Shown: positions 21,801-29,627, numbered from the stretch's first letter. The stretch: 64,000 nt of DNA from Macrostomum hystrix (GCA_950097015.1 CATNEN010000014.1:806001-870000), one strand, 5' to 3'. Program-made: numbers and translations. Notes: generated by a model not told the origin, from the letters alone.

Positions 21801-24800
21801 ATTAACATCAAATTATAAATGTTACACTCACAAACCAATAATCAGCGATGATGTAGAGCTGCATAATGAATGGGCCGCCACTACTGATCACCTTCCTGCT
21901 CAGCTTTATAAACCGGGTCTCGGACTTTGCTAAGCGCCGGTGCCTCTGTATTTGAGTTTGGATCGAGCAAGCAAAGGCGAGTAGAATTAACGGAATTGAT
22001 TCAGTCAGTCTGTCTGTGTTAGCTTGATCAGTCCATGGACTGGGTGCCGTCACACTCACTCAAATTTCTATCCGAGCTAATGCTGCTAATGCTGCTAATG
22101 CGGTTAGGAGTCCGAAACTCTGCGCCAAAACCTCATGAGCATACGCTTTCAATGTTGGGTCACCAAGAAGCATAGAATTTGCAAAGCTAAGCCTCATCTA
22201 TATAACTCTTGATTTTTAACTGGCTAACATGATCAAGCTGAACAGCAACTTGACACTTGAATGGCACCAGTCATAAATACTTTTGCTATTCTGCCCCATT
22301 CTATCTGTTGGTCAGCTTTATCAACAATGGGAACAGCCATCCATCTGACATTATCCTTAATCCTTGGGATATAGAATAGTGACTCATAGAATAATTAGTC
22401 ACTTTCAAAATTGGGCTCTTGAACTTTATTAATCCAAATAATGGCTTACCTGTAATAAAACGCTGCCACCAAGCATTTTGGTCAGTTGCTGTGGACTTAC
22501 TGGAAGTTATGGTGAAACCCATCTACTTATTCATTGAGCATCTCAATATATTTCTAAAGTGATGTGAATGAAAGCAAAAATCATACTCACGTGCAGCAAT
22601 CCGCTTATTCAGCACATCATAGGCCGATTCCAATGCTTGACGCTGCTTCCAACCGACACTTGAAGGATACAAGTTGAGCTGGTACACCTGCCAGCTTGAG
22701 TCACGCAGCCGCATGCGATGCCCGGTGGCTTGAATATAGCCCAGGTGAGTGATGTTGATTGACAGCGTGCCACTGTCAATGAGGGTTTGATTCAGCTGCC
22801 CGGGTAAATGATCTGCATGGCTGTCTGTTCTGGGCTGTCTGTTCTGGGGTGTCTGATCTGGGGTGTCTGTTCTGGGGTGTCTGTTCTGGGCTGTCTGTTC
22901 TGGGCTGTCTGTTCTGGGGTGTCTGATCTGGGGTGTCTGTTCTGGGGTGTCTGTTCTGGGCTGTCTGTTCTGGGCTGTCTGTTCTGGGCTGTCTGTACTG
23001 GGCTGTCTGTTCTGGGCTGTCTGTTCTGGGGTGTCTGTTCTGGGGTGTCTGTTCTGGGCTGTCTGTTCTGGGCTGTCTGTTCTGGGGTGTCTGTTCTGGG
23101 CTGTCTGTTCTGGGCTGTCTGTACTGGGCTGTCTGTTCTGGGGTGTCTGTTCTGGGGTGTCTGTTCTGGGGTGTCTGTTCTGGGCTGTCTGTTCTGGGCT
23201 GTCTGTTCTGGGGTGTCTGTTCTGGGCTGTCTGTTCTGGGCTGTCTGTTCTGGGCTGTCTGTTCTGGGGTGTCTGTTCTGGGCTGTCTGTTCTGGGCTGT
23301 CTGTACTGGGCTGTCTGTTCTGGGCTGTCTGTTCTGGGCTGTCTGTTCTGGGGTGTCTGTTCTGGGCTGTCTGTTCTGGGATGTCTGTTCTGGGGTGTCT
23401 GTTCTGGGCTGTCTGTTCTGGGCTGTATGTTCTGGGGTGTCTGTTCTGGGGTGTCTGTTCTGGGGTGTCTGATCTGGGCGGTCTGTTCTGGGGTGTCTGT
23501 TCTGGGGTGTCTGTTCTGGGGTGTCTGTTCTTGGCGTCTGTTCTGGGCTGTCTGTTCTGGGCTGTCTGTTCTAGAGTGTCTGTTCTGTGGTGTCTGCTCT
23601 GAAGTGTCTGTTCTGGGGTGTCTTTTCTGGACTGTCTGTTCTGAACTGTCTGTTCTGGGCTGTCTGTTCTGGGCTGTCTGTTCTGGGCTGTATGTTCTGG
23701 GCTGTCTGTTCTGGGCTGTCTGGGCTGTCTGTTCTGGGCTGTCTGTTCTGGGCTGTCTGTTCTGGGCTGTCTTTTCTGGGGTGTCTGTTTTGGGGTGTTT
23801 GTTCTAGGGTGTCTGTTCTGTGGTGTCTGCTCTAAAGTGTCTGTTCTGGACTGACAGTTTTAGGCTGTCTGTTCTGGTATGTCTTTTCTGACGTGTCAGT
23901 TTTGGGGTGTCTGATTTGGGTTGTGTATTTCTGGGGTGTCTGATCTGGGTGTCTTCTGAGGTGTCTGTTCTCGGGAGTCAGTTTTGCATGGCTTTCTGTT
24001 CTGGGCTGCCTGTTCTGGGCTGTCTGTTCTGGGGTGTCTGTTCTGGGGTGTCTGTTCTAGGGTGTCTGTTCTGTGGTGTCTGTTCTGTGGTGTCTGTTCT
24101 GAGGTGTGTATATCTGGGGTGTCTTTTCTGGGATGTCTGTTCTGGGCGTCTGTTCTGGGCTGTCCGTTCTAGGCTGTCTTCTGGGGCGTCTGCTCTGGGG
24201 TGCCTGCTCTAAGGCGTCTGCTCTGGGATGTCTAAACTGCATGGCTGTCTATTCTGGGCTGTCTTCTGGGTGCCTGATCTGGGGTGTCTGATCTGCATAT
24301 CTGTATGTTCTTGAGTGTCTGTTCTGGGTGTCCATTCTCACCGCAGCAGGTCAGAGCAGAGTGACACAAGGCCTGGCTGAGTCACATTGCCCAACTGGGC
24401 AGTCCCAGACTCAATCGGCCACGCTGAGTAGTGGCACTGAGAGCGATGTCGCGATTTGGTGGCCTGGGATCGACTCCCCACGATTCGAACTGGGAACTCT
24501 TCAGGTCTGGAAAAGTATTTAACAAAGAGCTGCTACAAAGGGGATTGCAGCAATGGGTCGTATTCGAGCTTCATCAAAAAGTATAAAAGTGCATTTGTGC
24601 TTACCTTCTCACCGCCAGGTAGAATGAGAACCGGCGCAGCGATGGCATAGCAACAATCTCTAAGACCAAATTTCTGCCGATTTTCTGAAGCGGTAAAATC
24701 GAACTCACAATTTTGAAAACATTGAAACAATTTCAAGCCTCCGGTGTGTACCAGCTGGAACAGCCTTCTGTCGACAGGGGCAACCTTCTACTGATAGGGC

Positions 24801-25857
24801 AACCTTCCACGAACAGGGCTATCCACTGACAGGGCTACCTTCCACTGACAGGGCTACCTTCCACTGACAGGGCTACCTCCCACTGACAGGGCAACCTCCC
24901 ACTGACAGGGCAACCTCCCACTGACAGGGCTACCTTCGACAGACAGGGCTAACTTCCACTGACAGGGCTAACTTCCACTGACAGGGCAACCTTCCACTGA
25001 CAGGGCAACCTTCCACTGAAAGGGCAACCTTTCACTGACAGGGCAACCTCCCACTGACAGGGCTACCTCCCACTGACAGGGCTAACTTCCACTGACAGGG
25101 CAACCTTCCACTGACAGGGCAACCTTCCACTGAAAGGGCAACCTTTCACTGACAGGGCAACCTCCCACTGACAGGGCAACCTCCCACTGACAGGGCAACC
25201 TCCCACTGACAGGGCAACCTCCCACTGACAGGGCAACCTTCCAATGAGGCTCAACCACTCAAATCAACAAAGATTCATATGTAGGCTTCACCTTCTAGCC
25301 TTTTGTTGGTGCAAGATTTTAACGCAATGAGGTTAGTAACAGTACGAGTGGTGGCATTTGATGGCACAGAACATATGCATCTGTTCCAATTTGCTCATCG
25401 TTAACGATTGTGCACACTCGCTTTAATTTTAGCCCAACAATACTAAATCTCTAAAATGTTTTCTTGCTAAAAAGGTTTAGTTCAATCATTTCAGATTTTG
25501 CTTACCCGGCTTGGCTGAACTTCCTGACCATCGTTGGCCTGAAATGTTCTCATCTTGGCCAGCAAGGTTAATGGCCTGGTTGAGTCCGCTGAAATTGCAG
25601 TTGAGAAGGCTAGAAATTCAGTGGCAATCATTGCTTTTGTAGCTTTCCAGCTTGTATTTTGTAAAATATGCTCGCTAATTACTTTTGAATTGTGTTGTCA
25701 TTTCAAATAATGCATTTAAAACTGAGCACACTCAAAATAGTTAAAAGGATTGTGAGTACTCACCAATTGCGCAGTTGGAACACAGCAGGATGATAAATTT
25801 AGCTATTAATGTGATACAAAGAAGGCTATGGAGTTCACTGGCATGACTTATTGGCAT
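12360..25857 (-). CDS. ADAM-like gene, copy 1 (predicted pseudoprotease)
   Basis: A twelve-exon model on the minus strand: 25857-25764, 25588-25506, 24754-24605, 22795-22591, 22499-22450, 21945-21832, 21353-21282, 15682-15513, 15170-15089, 14684-14287, 13373-13079, 12857-12360. All introns are GT-AG, all phases agree, and 736 codons stay open. Domain order: signal-like N-terminus, pro-region, metalloprotease-like domain (about 218-430), disintegrin (about 445-530), cysteine-rich region, EGF-like module (about 667-697) and a hydrophobic C-terminus without a cytoplasmic tail. The zinc helix reads RNLAYNLGVDYD at 356-367 where active ADAMs have HExxHxxGxxHD, so zinc and catalysis are lost. ADAMs of this kind act as adhesion or signalling receptors; that role is inferred. 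A 5.1-kb Helitron block sits in the intron between exons 7 and 8. Confidence 0.85.
13079..13373 (-). CDS. ADAM copy 1, exon 11: disintegrin domain
   Basis: 295 bp with a ttcacag acceptor and a gtgagt donor. The cysteine pattern CDLPEFCNG...CP follows ADAM disintegrin domains. The adhesion loop has GQCD where ECD is usual. Copy 1 reads NACC at the first cysteine pair; copies 2 and 3 read NDCC. Confidence 0.85.
13540..14182 (-). repeat. tRNA-derived SINE block in an ADAM intron
   Basis: On the minus strand a head from about 14173 shows a Leu/Ser-type A box (gcagagcggtctaaagcgc) and a B box (agctcgattcc), about the spacing of a class II tRNA. A second B-box-like element is at about 13711-13722. 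The block also occurs in copy 3 (62100-62757) but not in copy 2, where about 20 bp stand at the same place (33404-33420). Copy 1 has lost about 40 bp at the head end compared with copy 3. Confidence 0.65.
14287..14684 (-). CDS. ADAM copy 1, exon 10: metalloprotease-like C-terminus and disintegrin start
   Basis: The acceptor cacgccag is used at 14684; an upstream AG would bring an in-frame stop. The exon carries the altered zinc helix (R356, N357, Y360 and Y366 replace His, Glu, His, His), a retained Met-turn (CMM), and the start of the disintegrin domain (CGNGLLEDGEDCDCG). The donor gtaggt at 14286 joins in phase to exon 11. Confidence 0.85.
14757..14990. repeat. 22-bp intron minisatellite
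   Basis: About ten units of ctgggaacagagattagggaga between exons 10 and 9. The same unit occurs in the matching introns of copy 2 (34020-34165) and copy 3 (63350-63690) with different unit numbers. Confidence 0.9.
15089..15170 (-). CDS. ADAM copy 1, exon 9
   Basis: 82 bp with an atttcag acceptor and a gtaagt donor. It encodes the segment before the zinc helix, with the conserved cysteine pair. This exon is strongly diverged among copies: 82, 88 and 82 bp in copies 1, 2 and 3. Confidence 0.75.
15195..15402. repeat. 32-bp intron minisatellite
   Basis: About six units of gagagtctggtagactgg plus a variable gagtgttttggataa part. Copy 2 has the related array at 34490-34752. Confidence 0.9.
15513..15682 (-). 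CDS. ADAM copy 1, exon 8: metalloprotease-like core strand
   Basis: 170 bp with a tttctgcag acceptor and a gtgagc donor. It starts with a conserved strand (FRRFDIYVVVSALEI), as in the central beta-sheet of ADAM metalloprotease domains, then diverges sharply from copy 2 before a conserved end (DCVHVL). The 7-codon length difference from copy 2 keeps the frame. Confidence 0.75.
15815..15905. repeat. 20-bp intron minisatellite, left part
   Basis: Units of cacctgttagacatgggtat. The array continues at 21030-21268 on the other side of the Helitron cluster and is uninterrupted in copy 2 (35200-35612). Confidence 0.85.
15921..15975 (+). mobile_element. Helitron family-1 5' stub
   Basis: 55 bp of a family-1 5' end (tctatatatataaaagtg through cttttgtcttta), cut at an A|T where the next Helitron begins. 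No matching remainder of this host element is seen to the right of the cluster. Confidence 0.8.
15976..18386 (+). mobile_element. Helitron family 1, copy 2 (middle part of ORF)
   Basis: A complete pair of ends: 5' TC at 15976 and 3' hairpin plus CTAG at 18383-18386. The next base starts another Helitron 5' end. The leader is followed by a deletion junction at about 16636, then the middle third of Rep/helicase, then a junction at about 18237 into the shared 3' region. Confidence 0.9.
16637..18237 (+). pseudogene. Helitron Rep C-terminus and helicase N-terminal half, broken
   Basis: Begins at the family motif DGYPLYRRR and includes the Rep tyrosine region (YICKYVNKG at about 16832). A frameshift at about 16941, another at about 17272 and a stop at 17718-17720 break the frame. 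The helicase part has Walker A GGTGKK (about 17555-17575), motif Ia and Walker B (WDE, about 17798), ending at VDWLSE (about 18219-18236), where the deletion joins the 3' region. The HUH core and the C-terminal helicase motifs are missing. Confidence 0.85.
19041..19658 (+). CDS. Helitron helicase, C-terminal part
   Basis: An open frame from the deletion junction at 19041, which begins with the same 18 bases at which copy 2 stops, to the TGA at 19656-19658. It covers the Pif1-like helicase C-terminus, including LKVGAPIMLLRNLN and the last motifs MTINKAQGQSL and LYVACSRVG. The start comes from the element leader; no native start codon is present. The frame is intact but lacks ATP-binding motifs, so it is not an enzyme alone. 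Confidence 0.85.
   Translation, partial: VDWLSERAILRPRNDAANEINYQLLQELPGAVFTYKSIDTTLTDDTAVEYPVEFLNSLDPPGTPSHNLQLKVGAPIMLLRNLNAPRLCNGTRLIVRRLFPHVIEATIMTGSGRGESVFVPRIPIIPTDLPFQFKRLQFPVRVCFAMTINKAQGQSLKVAGINLETPCFSHGQLYVACSRVGTPAGLFIFAPRGRTKNVVYPQALR
19811..20071. mobile_element. hAT miniature element with 8-bp TSD
   Basis: Terminal inverted repeats cagaggcagatttagg and cctggatctgccactg (imperfect), with actgtata on both sides (19803-19810 and 20072-20079). 261 bp, GC-rich, no coding capacity. Eight-bp target duplications and CAG...CTG ends are typical of the hAT superfamily. Confidence 0.85.
20237..20928. mobile_element. Solo LTR
   Basis: 692 bp from TGTGGTG to CACTACA, flanked by the 4-bp duplication gtta (20233-20236 and 20929-20932), interrupting otherwise continuous Helitron 3' sequence. 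The TG...CA ends and the absence of internal retrotransposon sequence point to a solo LTR left by recombination. It is unrelated to the two gypsy LTRs at 41-50 kb. Confidence 0.85.
21030..21268. repeat. 20-bp intron minisatellite, right part
   Basis: Continuation of the cacctgttagacatgggtat array interrupted by the Helitron block. A short inverted match (cacagataatatataac / gttatattatctgtg) lies just outside the Helitrons on both sides. Confidence 0.85.
21282..21353 (-). CDS. ADAM copy 1, exon 7
   Basis: 72 bp, phase 0 at both ends, with a cattgcag acceptor and a gtgagt donor. It encodes the helix VVIDAVQSIIGIVNN, which matches the first helix of ADAM metalloprotease domains. Confidence 0.75.
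21608..21745. repeat. 32-bp intron minisatellite (four units)
   Basis: Units of cctaatgtctatggtacacc plus cacatgacctgg. Copy 2 has six units at 35948-36152. Confidence 0.9.
21832..21945 (-). CDS. ADAM copy 1, exon 6: pro/metalloprotease boundary
   Basis: 114 bp, phase 0. It starts with a basic stretch (RHRR), a possible furin-type site, and ends with MQLYIIADYWF, which matches the first strand of ADAM metalloprotease domains (xELxIVADxxx). The matching exon in copy 2 is 24 bp longer. Confidence 0.75.
22020..22150. repeat. SINE-like repeat
   Basis: The cagtccatggactgggtgcc motif and a following body resemble sequence in the intron SINE at 13.57 kb. The same stretch is in copy 2 at 36430-36560, so it predates the duplication. 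Confidence 0.4.
22450..22499 (-). CDS. ADAM copy 1, exon 5
   Basis: A 50-bp exon inferred from phase. The acceptor cttccag at 22499 and the donor gtaagc at 22449 are the only pair I found that joins the single-base overhang of exon 4 to exon 6 without a stop. Conserved in copy 2 (36877-36926). Confidence 0.55.
22591..22795 (-). CDS. ADAM copy 1, exon 4: pro-region
   Basis: 205 bp, starting LNQTLIDSG and ending one base into a codon before a gtgagt donor. The sequence is well conserved in copy 2 (37018-37222, same length). I cannot align it with a standard ADAM prodomain beyond its position. Confidence 0.65.
22817..24312. repeat. 14-bp intron minisatellite, expanded
   Basis: About 100 units of gggctgtctgttct and variants. 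The matching intron of copy 2 has only about four units (37241-37303). The three plus-strand frames all read as Cys/Trp/Gly/Leu repeats with a 14-residue period; these are repeat artefacts. Confidence 0.95.
24340..24510. repeat. SINE-like repeat in an ADAM intron
   Basis: The minus strand has a B-box-like cccagttcgaatcgtgg at about 24479-24494. The right part is present in copy 2 (37308-37375) directly after its short 14-bp array. Confidence 0.35.
24605..24754 (-). CDS. ADAM copy 1, exon 3: pro-region
   Basis: 150 bp, phase 0, acceptor ttccag and donor gtaagc. It encodes a cysteine-containing segment with CFQNC. Conserved at the same length in copy 2 (37469-37618). Confidence 0.6.
24769..25245. 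repeat. 19-bp intron minisatellite
   Basis: About 25 units of cactgacagggcaacctcc and variants between exons 3 and 2. Copy 2 has its own array at 37632-38035. Confidence 0.9.
25506..25588 (-). CDS. ADAM copy 1, exon 2
   Basis: 83 bp with a tttcag acceptor and a gtaagc donor. It joins exon 1 through a split codon and ends in phase 0. Conserved in copy 2 at 38298-38380. Confidence 0.65.
25764..25857 (-). CDS. ADAM copy 1, exon 1: signal-peptide-like start
   Basis: The ATG at 25857 opens 31 codons with a hydrophobic run (LLCITLIAKFIILLC), then a gtgagt donor at 25763. Chosen as the start because it is conserved in copy 2 (38649), is followed by a membrane-targeting segment, and has TATA-like sequence 52-54 bases upstream in both copies. 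Confidence 0.65.
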
Positions 25858-25910
25858 GTTTACACAAAAAGTTGTAGCGATTCAACCAGTGGAATAGTCA
25901 ATCGTCAATG

Positions 25911-25920
25911 TATATAAAAT
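25911..25920 (-). promoter_or_regulatory. TATA-like element of ADAM copy 1
   Basis: attttatata on the minus strand, about 54 bases before the ATG. The counterpart of copy 2 is at 38701-38710. Confidence 0.35.
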
Positions 25921-25968
25921 TCCTGCAATTTGAAACCCGATGTATATAGTTTCAGGATTGGAAAGGCT

Positions 25969-26032
25969 CATAGACTAAAACAGCGGGCACGGAAAGTCGA
26001 TTTGTGCCCGCTGCCGGGGGATTTCGTCTATG
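25969..26032. promoter_or_regulatory. Conserved double hairpin upstream of ADAM copy 1
   Basis: cagcgggcac (25981-25990) pairs perfectly with gtgcccgctg (26004-26013), and an outer pair catagac / gtctatg (25969-25975, 26026-26032) encloses it. An identical structure lies upstream of copy 2 (38761-38824), and the similarity between the two loci ends just beyond it. The function is unknown: promoter structure, small RNA or transposon end are possible. Confidence 0.6.
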
Positions 26033-26034
26033 TC

Positions 26035-26215
26035 CAAAGCAACGGAAATATTGCTGCAAAGCCAAGAAATCATTAGAGAGCTGCTATCTATTGATGCAAG
26101 GGATGGAGGGATGAGACTCAGCGGCAGAAAGCTGCGTAAAGACAATCATTCCGAACAAGTTTTGGACAAATCGAGATGAGACATTAAGAAACTTGAGCAT
26201 GTCCTTAAAGTCCGC
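26035..26215 (+). mobile_element. LINE fragment
   Basis: About 180 bp resembling 52930-53120 of the LINE on the right (shared cagcggcagaaagctgcg and gacaatcattccgaa stretches), including the same region around the end of the endonuclease domain. It is truncated at both sides. Confidence 0.7.
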
Positions 26216-27447
26216 TCGCACCGGCGGGACACAACGCCTGTGAGGTATGAGTCAGTCCAGGCCCACGGGCTAAGGTCTGCGATGCCTCACACCTGCGCAG
26301 TCGCTCTTTGAGCAGGCTTGGCAGGAAGCATCCCTGTGCCTTCGGGTGCAGGAATCCCTCCACGCTGTCCCGTCAGCTGATCCATGAGTACACGTGCAAC
26401 GAGTGTTCAATTAAAACTCGTTCGCCACAAATGGAAAACAACTTTTCTAATAGATCTTGATGTAACTCTTATTCGCCACTAATTGTTTCAAGCAGCTTTG
26501 TTACTTATAACTTATTACTTATAACTTATTACTTACTTATTACTTTATAACTTGGTCTGGTCGTTCAAAAAAGCAACTTCGGCTTATAACGGGTTTATGA
26601 GCGGTTTATAAGCCCCTACGATAAGAGATTTATACGAAAGCTTTCGCCGTTTTTTAATTCTGTTAGAACACAACTGCATACATTTAAAACATATTTTTTA
26701 ATCAATTTCTGTTGCAAGATACATTTTCTGGGCAAGCAAAATGTGTATATTTTAACAAAAATCATACTTTCTTTTCACCAATGACCAAAACAGTAGTCGA
26801 TAGTTTCGCCGTTTTAAAAATATAAAAAAGCGAGGCTTAATTGATGGATTTTTATTGCATTCACTTTTTCGCTAGCTTTTATTATCATATATCTGAACAT
26901 TTTGTAATGTAGGCAATAACGAGCTTCATCGGCAGCAATTTGTTTTTAAGAGTCCGGAAAGACTAAAGATAAATCTGTTAAAAACAGCTGTAAATTTTTC
27001 ATTCAACTTGATTACAAATTAATTTCTGCGCATTTTAATTATAAAACAAAAAATTCTTGCATTCTTGTATAACACTTGTTTTAGTTTTGTTTCCATGACG
27101 CAAAGCATGACCACGATTTCCAGTTTGGTTTGACTTGAAGATTATATAAAATATTATTACCTGAATTATTTAGTTCGTTTTAATTATTTTTTTCTCCTAT
27201 GTATGCATGTAATAAACTGGATGTAATGAAATATAAATGCTATTAAATTGATAATGTAACATGCTAACTGTGAAAACAGTTTTTCAATTTAAAACGTACT
27301 AATACCTTATATCATGTCTATTATACGAATATCGTAATTCTAATAAGAATTGTTTGTTTGATTCCTTGATGATTCTTTATATAAATGTAGTCCTGTATTA
27401 TAATTTAAACGGGCTTACTTAAACTCGTAGTTGCAATTCTTGCGCGG
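26216..27447. other. AT-rich spacer, no gene seen
   Basis: The first 190 bp are GC-rich and unrecognised. The rest is AT-rich with stop codons in all frames. A tacttataacttatt simple repeat lies at about 26500-26545. Confidence 0.5.
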
Positions 27448-27920
27448 CAAAAAGTTGTTGTATAATTGGCTAGTCTCGATTGCAGTAATAGTCCAGTAGG
27501 CCAATTAATAAGAAATGTGCATTATTAAGTAGTAAAATACCGATTGTTAGTTGTCATATTATTATGCAGATTTTTTTATAAATTAATCATTTTGTTCATT
27601 GTAGTGGCTGTCTAGTTGTTTTAGAATATTTACAACTGTATTTACCATATTGCCATGTTGTTTTTGGCCCTGTCTTATTAAAAAAGGATAATATATGCCA
27701 ATTGTTGCTAATGCTAATTGGCCATGAGCGACTAAATTATATTAACAGTATAATACAGGAAACATGTAATACTTTTCTCTGGTAAAGCGATAATTTATTT
27801 TATAATTTTCACTTTTAGTTCACTTCATAAAAATACTCTAGTGGAAATTTAGCCAGACTAAAAATAAAAAACTTTAAAAAGATCGCATTTTTCCTTTCTC
27901 ACTGCTCTAAGTTAATTGGC
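27448..27920. repeat. Duplicated spacer, Helitron-free version
   Basis: Continuous counterpart of 7176-7471 + 10034-10112 + 11994-12100. It shows the pre-insertion A|T sites of Helitron family-1 copy 1 (27750/27751) and Helitron 2 (27827/27828). Confidence 0.9.
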
Positions 27921-28207
27921 TTCACTATTCATCTACAGATTCATTAACTAATTCATCAACAGAATTATCAACAGATTCATCAACAGATTCATCAACTGAT
28001 TCATCAACTGATTCATCAACTGATTCATCAACTGATTCATCAACAGATTCATCAACTGATTTATCAACTGATTCATCAACTGATTCATCAACTCATTCAT
28101 CAACAGATTCATCAACAGAATTATCAACTGATTCATCAACAGATTCATCAACAGAATTATCAACAGATTCATCAACTAATTCATCAACAGATTCATCAAC
28201 TGATGTA
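27920..28207. repeat. 12-bp satellite, medium array
   Basis: About 23 units of gattcatcaact and variants such as gaattatcaaca. Confidence 0.9.
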
Positions 28208-28268
28208 CTCATCTAATCTACTCCACTCTACTCTATTAGCAGATCTAATCTACTCATTCCTTCCCTTC

Positions 28269-28577
28269 TCATTTTTCTTTAGCAATTTTCCCCATCTCTT
28301 GTGGATGTGCTCTGTCATTGCCAGCCTTCACAGCTGATGCAACTCCACCGGCTACACCTCCTGCAGCACCAAGAGCACCTGCGATGATGGGGATGAGTGT
28401 TAGCAAAGGAAGAATCCCGCCTGTCTTCTCATCAGTGTTATTGTGTGTTTGATTGTTACAATGGATTTGATATTGAATTGGATCTACTTTCACTGTCGTA
28501 CCTTTAATTTGCACAACACCGGGTTTCTTAGAGTCGATAATTCTGTTGATTTTATTTACTGTTTTGGTTTCAATCAT
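28269..28577 (-). CDS. Small Polinton-type membrane-active (pX-like) protein
   Basis: 102 residues from an ATG at 28577, intact. A basic N-terminal half is followed by a Gly/Ala/Leu/Ile-rich hydrophobic segment (GGILPLLTLIPIIAGALGAAGG at about 53-74) and a basic tail. Short proteins of this build occur in Polintons and related adenovirus-like elements as minor capsid or membrane-active proteins. The decayed Polinton integrase lies just upstream on the same strand, which supports the assignment. The corresponding block at 58.7 kb lacks this gene. I infer the family from composition and context only. Confidence 0.45.
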   Translation of the reverse strand: MIETKTVNKINRIIDSKKPGVVQIKGTTVKVDPIQYQIHCNNQTHNNTDEKTGGILPLLTLIPIIAGALGAAGGVAGGVASAVKAGNDRAHPQEMGKIAKEK

Positions 28578-28793
28578 TTTATTTAAACAATTTTAACGAA
28601 TTTCTGAATCATGTGGAATCACAGTCTTTTTCTAGCCCTTCAGGTAAGTAAAGGAAGCGAACGAATTCAAAGTTAGTAAGAATTTCTGGAGAATATAGTC
28701 CTGCTTATTTAGGAAATGGTGACTGACTACTTTTAGTTGTGTTATTAGTATCAAGTAGGCGGTCTTGCTTAATTGCTGTAGAAGGCTTTGGTC

Positions 28794-29587
28794 CAGGCAC
28801 TTCTATATATAGCAATTTGGACTGGCGACGAAAATAAAACGGTGCCCCGGTTATACGCTAGTGTGGCAAGGCATTTGGGTCTAGCTAAAAAATCTATGTT
28901 ATCTGTTTTCGAGTTGAAGGGGGAAACAGGAGGGTTGGGAAGGGGCGGGTGGGGAAGGGGGTAGGAGAGTGGGGTCAGGGGGGCCTGTACATTCCAGGAA
29001 ATGTACAGGCTTGGATGTTCAAGCATTGCGGAAGAGTATATAATGCCTTACATCTGCCTGGCAGAAGATTTTACCGTCACCGATGGAGCCAACGGACTAC
29101 CACTGAAATCAAGCTTGTTTAGCGACCTACTGTCTGAAGGCAAGGCTTCGACTCTCAGTCAGCTGTTGAATCTCATGTCGAGAATCAAGAACTGGGCTGA
29201 GGATTTCAGCAAGACCGAGTCGGCACCTGAAGCCAAGGCTTCCAGTCTGTTGGATGCGGTGCAGGATCTTTTGGAGGAGGCAAAAGGGCTAACGGAAAAT
29301 CGTACCGTAGGTTTTGCCTTGAAGCAGCTGAAGTTAAGCAGGAAGCCTTTGCGTTCCAGGAGGTACTCCGAGGATCTCGTTGTGTTCTCCTACCTGATCT
29401 ACTCCACCAGTGCTTCAGCATACAAGAACATGCTTGATCAAGATGCCATCGGCCTTCCATCTGATCGCACGCTGAGGTCCATCACTGCTCGAGTTGGATC
29501 TTCAAGCGGCCTGGATATCGAGGGCTACCTTGCTCTGAGAGCTTCTAAGCTGTCTCAGCCGGAGATTGCTATATATAGAAGTCCCTG
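28794..29587 (+). mobile_element. P-type DNA transposon, internally deleted
   Basis: Terminal inverted repeats of about 25 bp (caggcacttctatatatagc, and its near complement ending gtccctg) and 8-bp target duplications ctttggtc / ctttagtc (28786-28793, 29588-29595; one mismatch). Eight-bp duplications and CA...TG ends fit the P superfamily. 794 bp long, inserted in the Polinton integrase. An element of identical size occurs at 58838-59631. Confidence 0.7.
28983..29010. repeat. 11-bp perfect inverted repeat over an ORF start
   Basis: gcctgtacatt and aatgtacaggc separated by 6 bases. The right arm contains the ATG at 29001. Confidence 0.7.
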
Positions 29588-29627
29588 CTTTAGTCCAGTC
29601 ATTCGAGAAATTTCATTATTGAGTTGA
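29001..29627 (+). CDS. P-element-like transposase fragment
   Basis: 208 codons from the ATG at 29001; the last dozen lie outside the element. After a Leu-rich, possibly coiled segment comes RRYSEDLVVFSYLIYSTS, then AYKNML and GLPSDRTLRSI. That order matches the region of P-element/THAP9 transposases in which the protein region after the coiled coil reads 'S-x-x-A-Y-x-x-L ... LPs-x-x-TL'. The THAP DNA-binding domain and the catalytic acidic residues are absent, so it is a remnant of about one fifth of a full transposase. The protein is identical in the second copy (59045-59671). Confidence 0.55.
   Translation: MYRLGCSSIAEEYIMPYICLAEDFTVTDGANGLPLKSSLFSDLLSEGKASTLSQLLNLMSRIKNWAEDFSKTESAPEAKASSLLDAVQDLLEEAKGLTENRTVGFALKQLKLSRKPLRSRRYSEDLVVFSYLIYSTSASAYKNMLDQDAIGLPSDRTLRSITARVGSSSGLDIEGYLALRASKLSQPEIAIYRSPCFSPVIREISLLS

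Noticed and set aside
22808..24291. Three overlapping plus-strand ORFs of Cys/Trp/Gly/Leu repeats, up to 314 codons
   Set aside because: All three frames of a 14-bp array are open; the array lies in an ADAM intron and is almost absent from copy 2.
26205..26400. Possible rRNA or other structured RNA in a GC-rich patch
   Set aside because: I could not match it to 5S, 5.8S, SL or snRNA consensus from memory.
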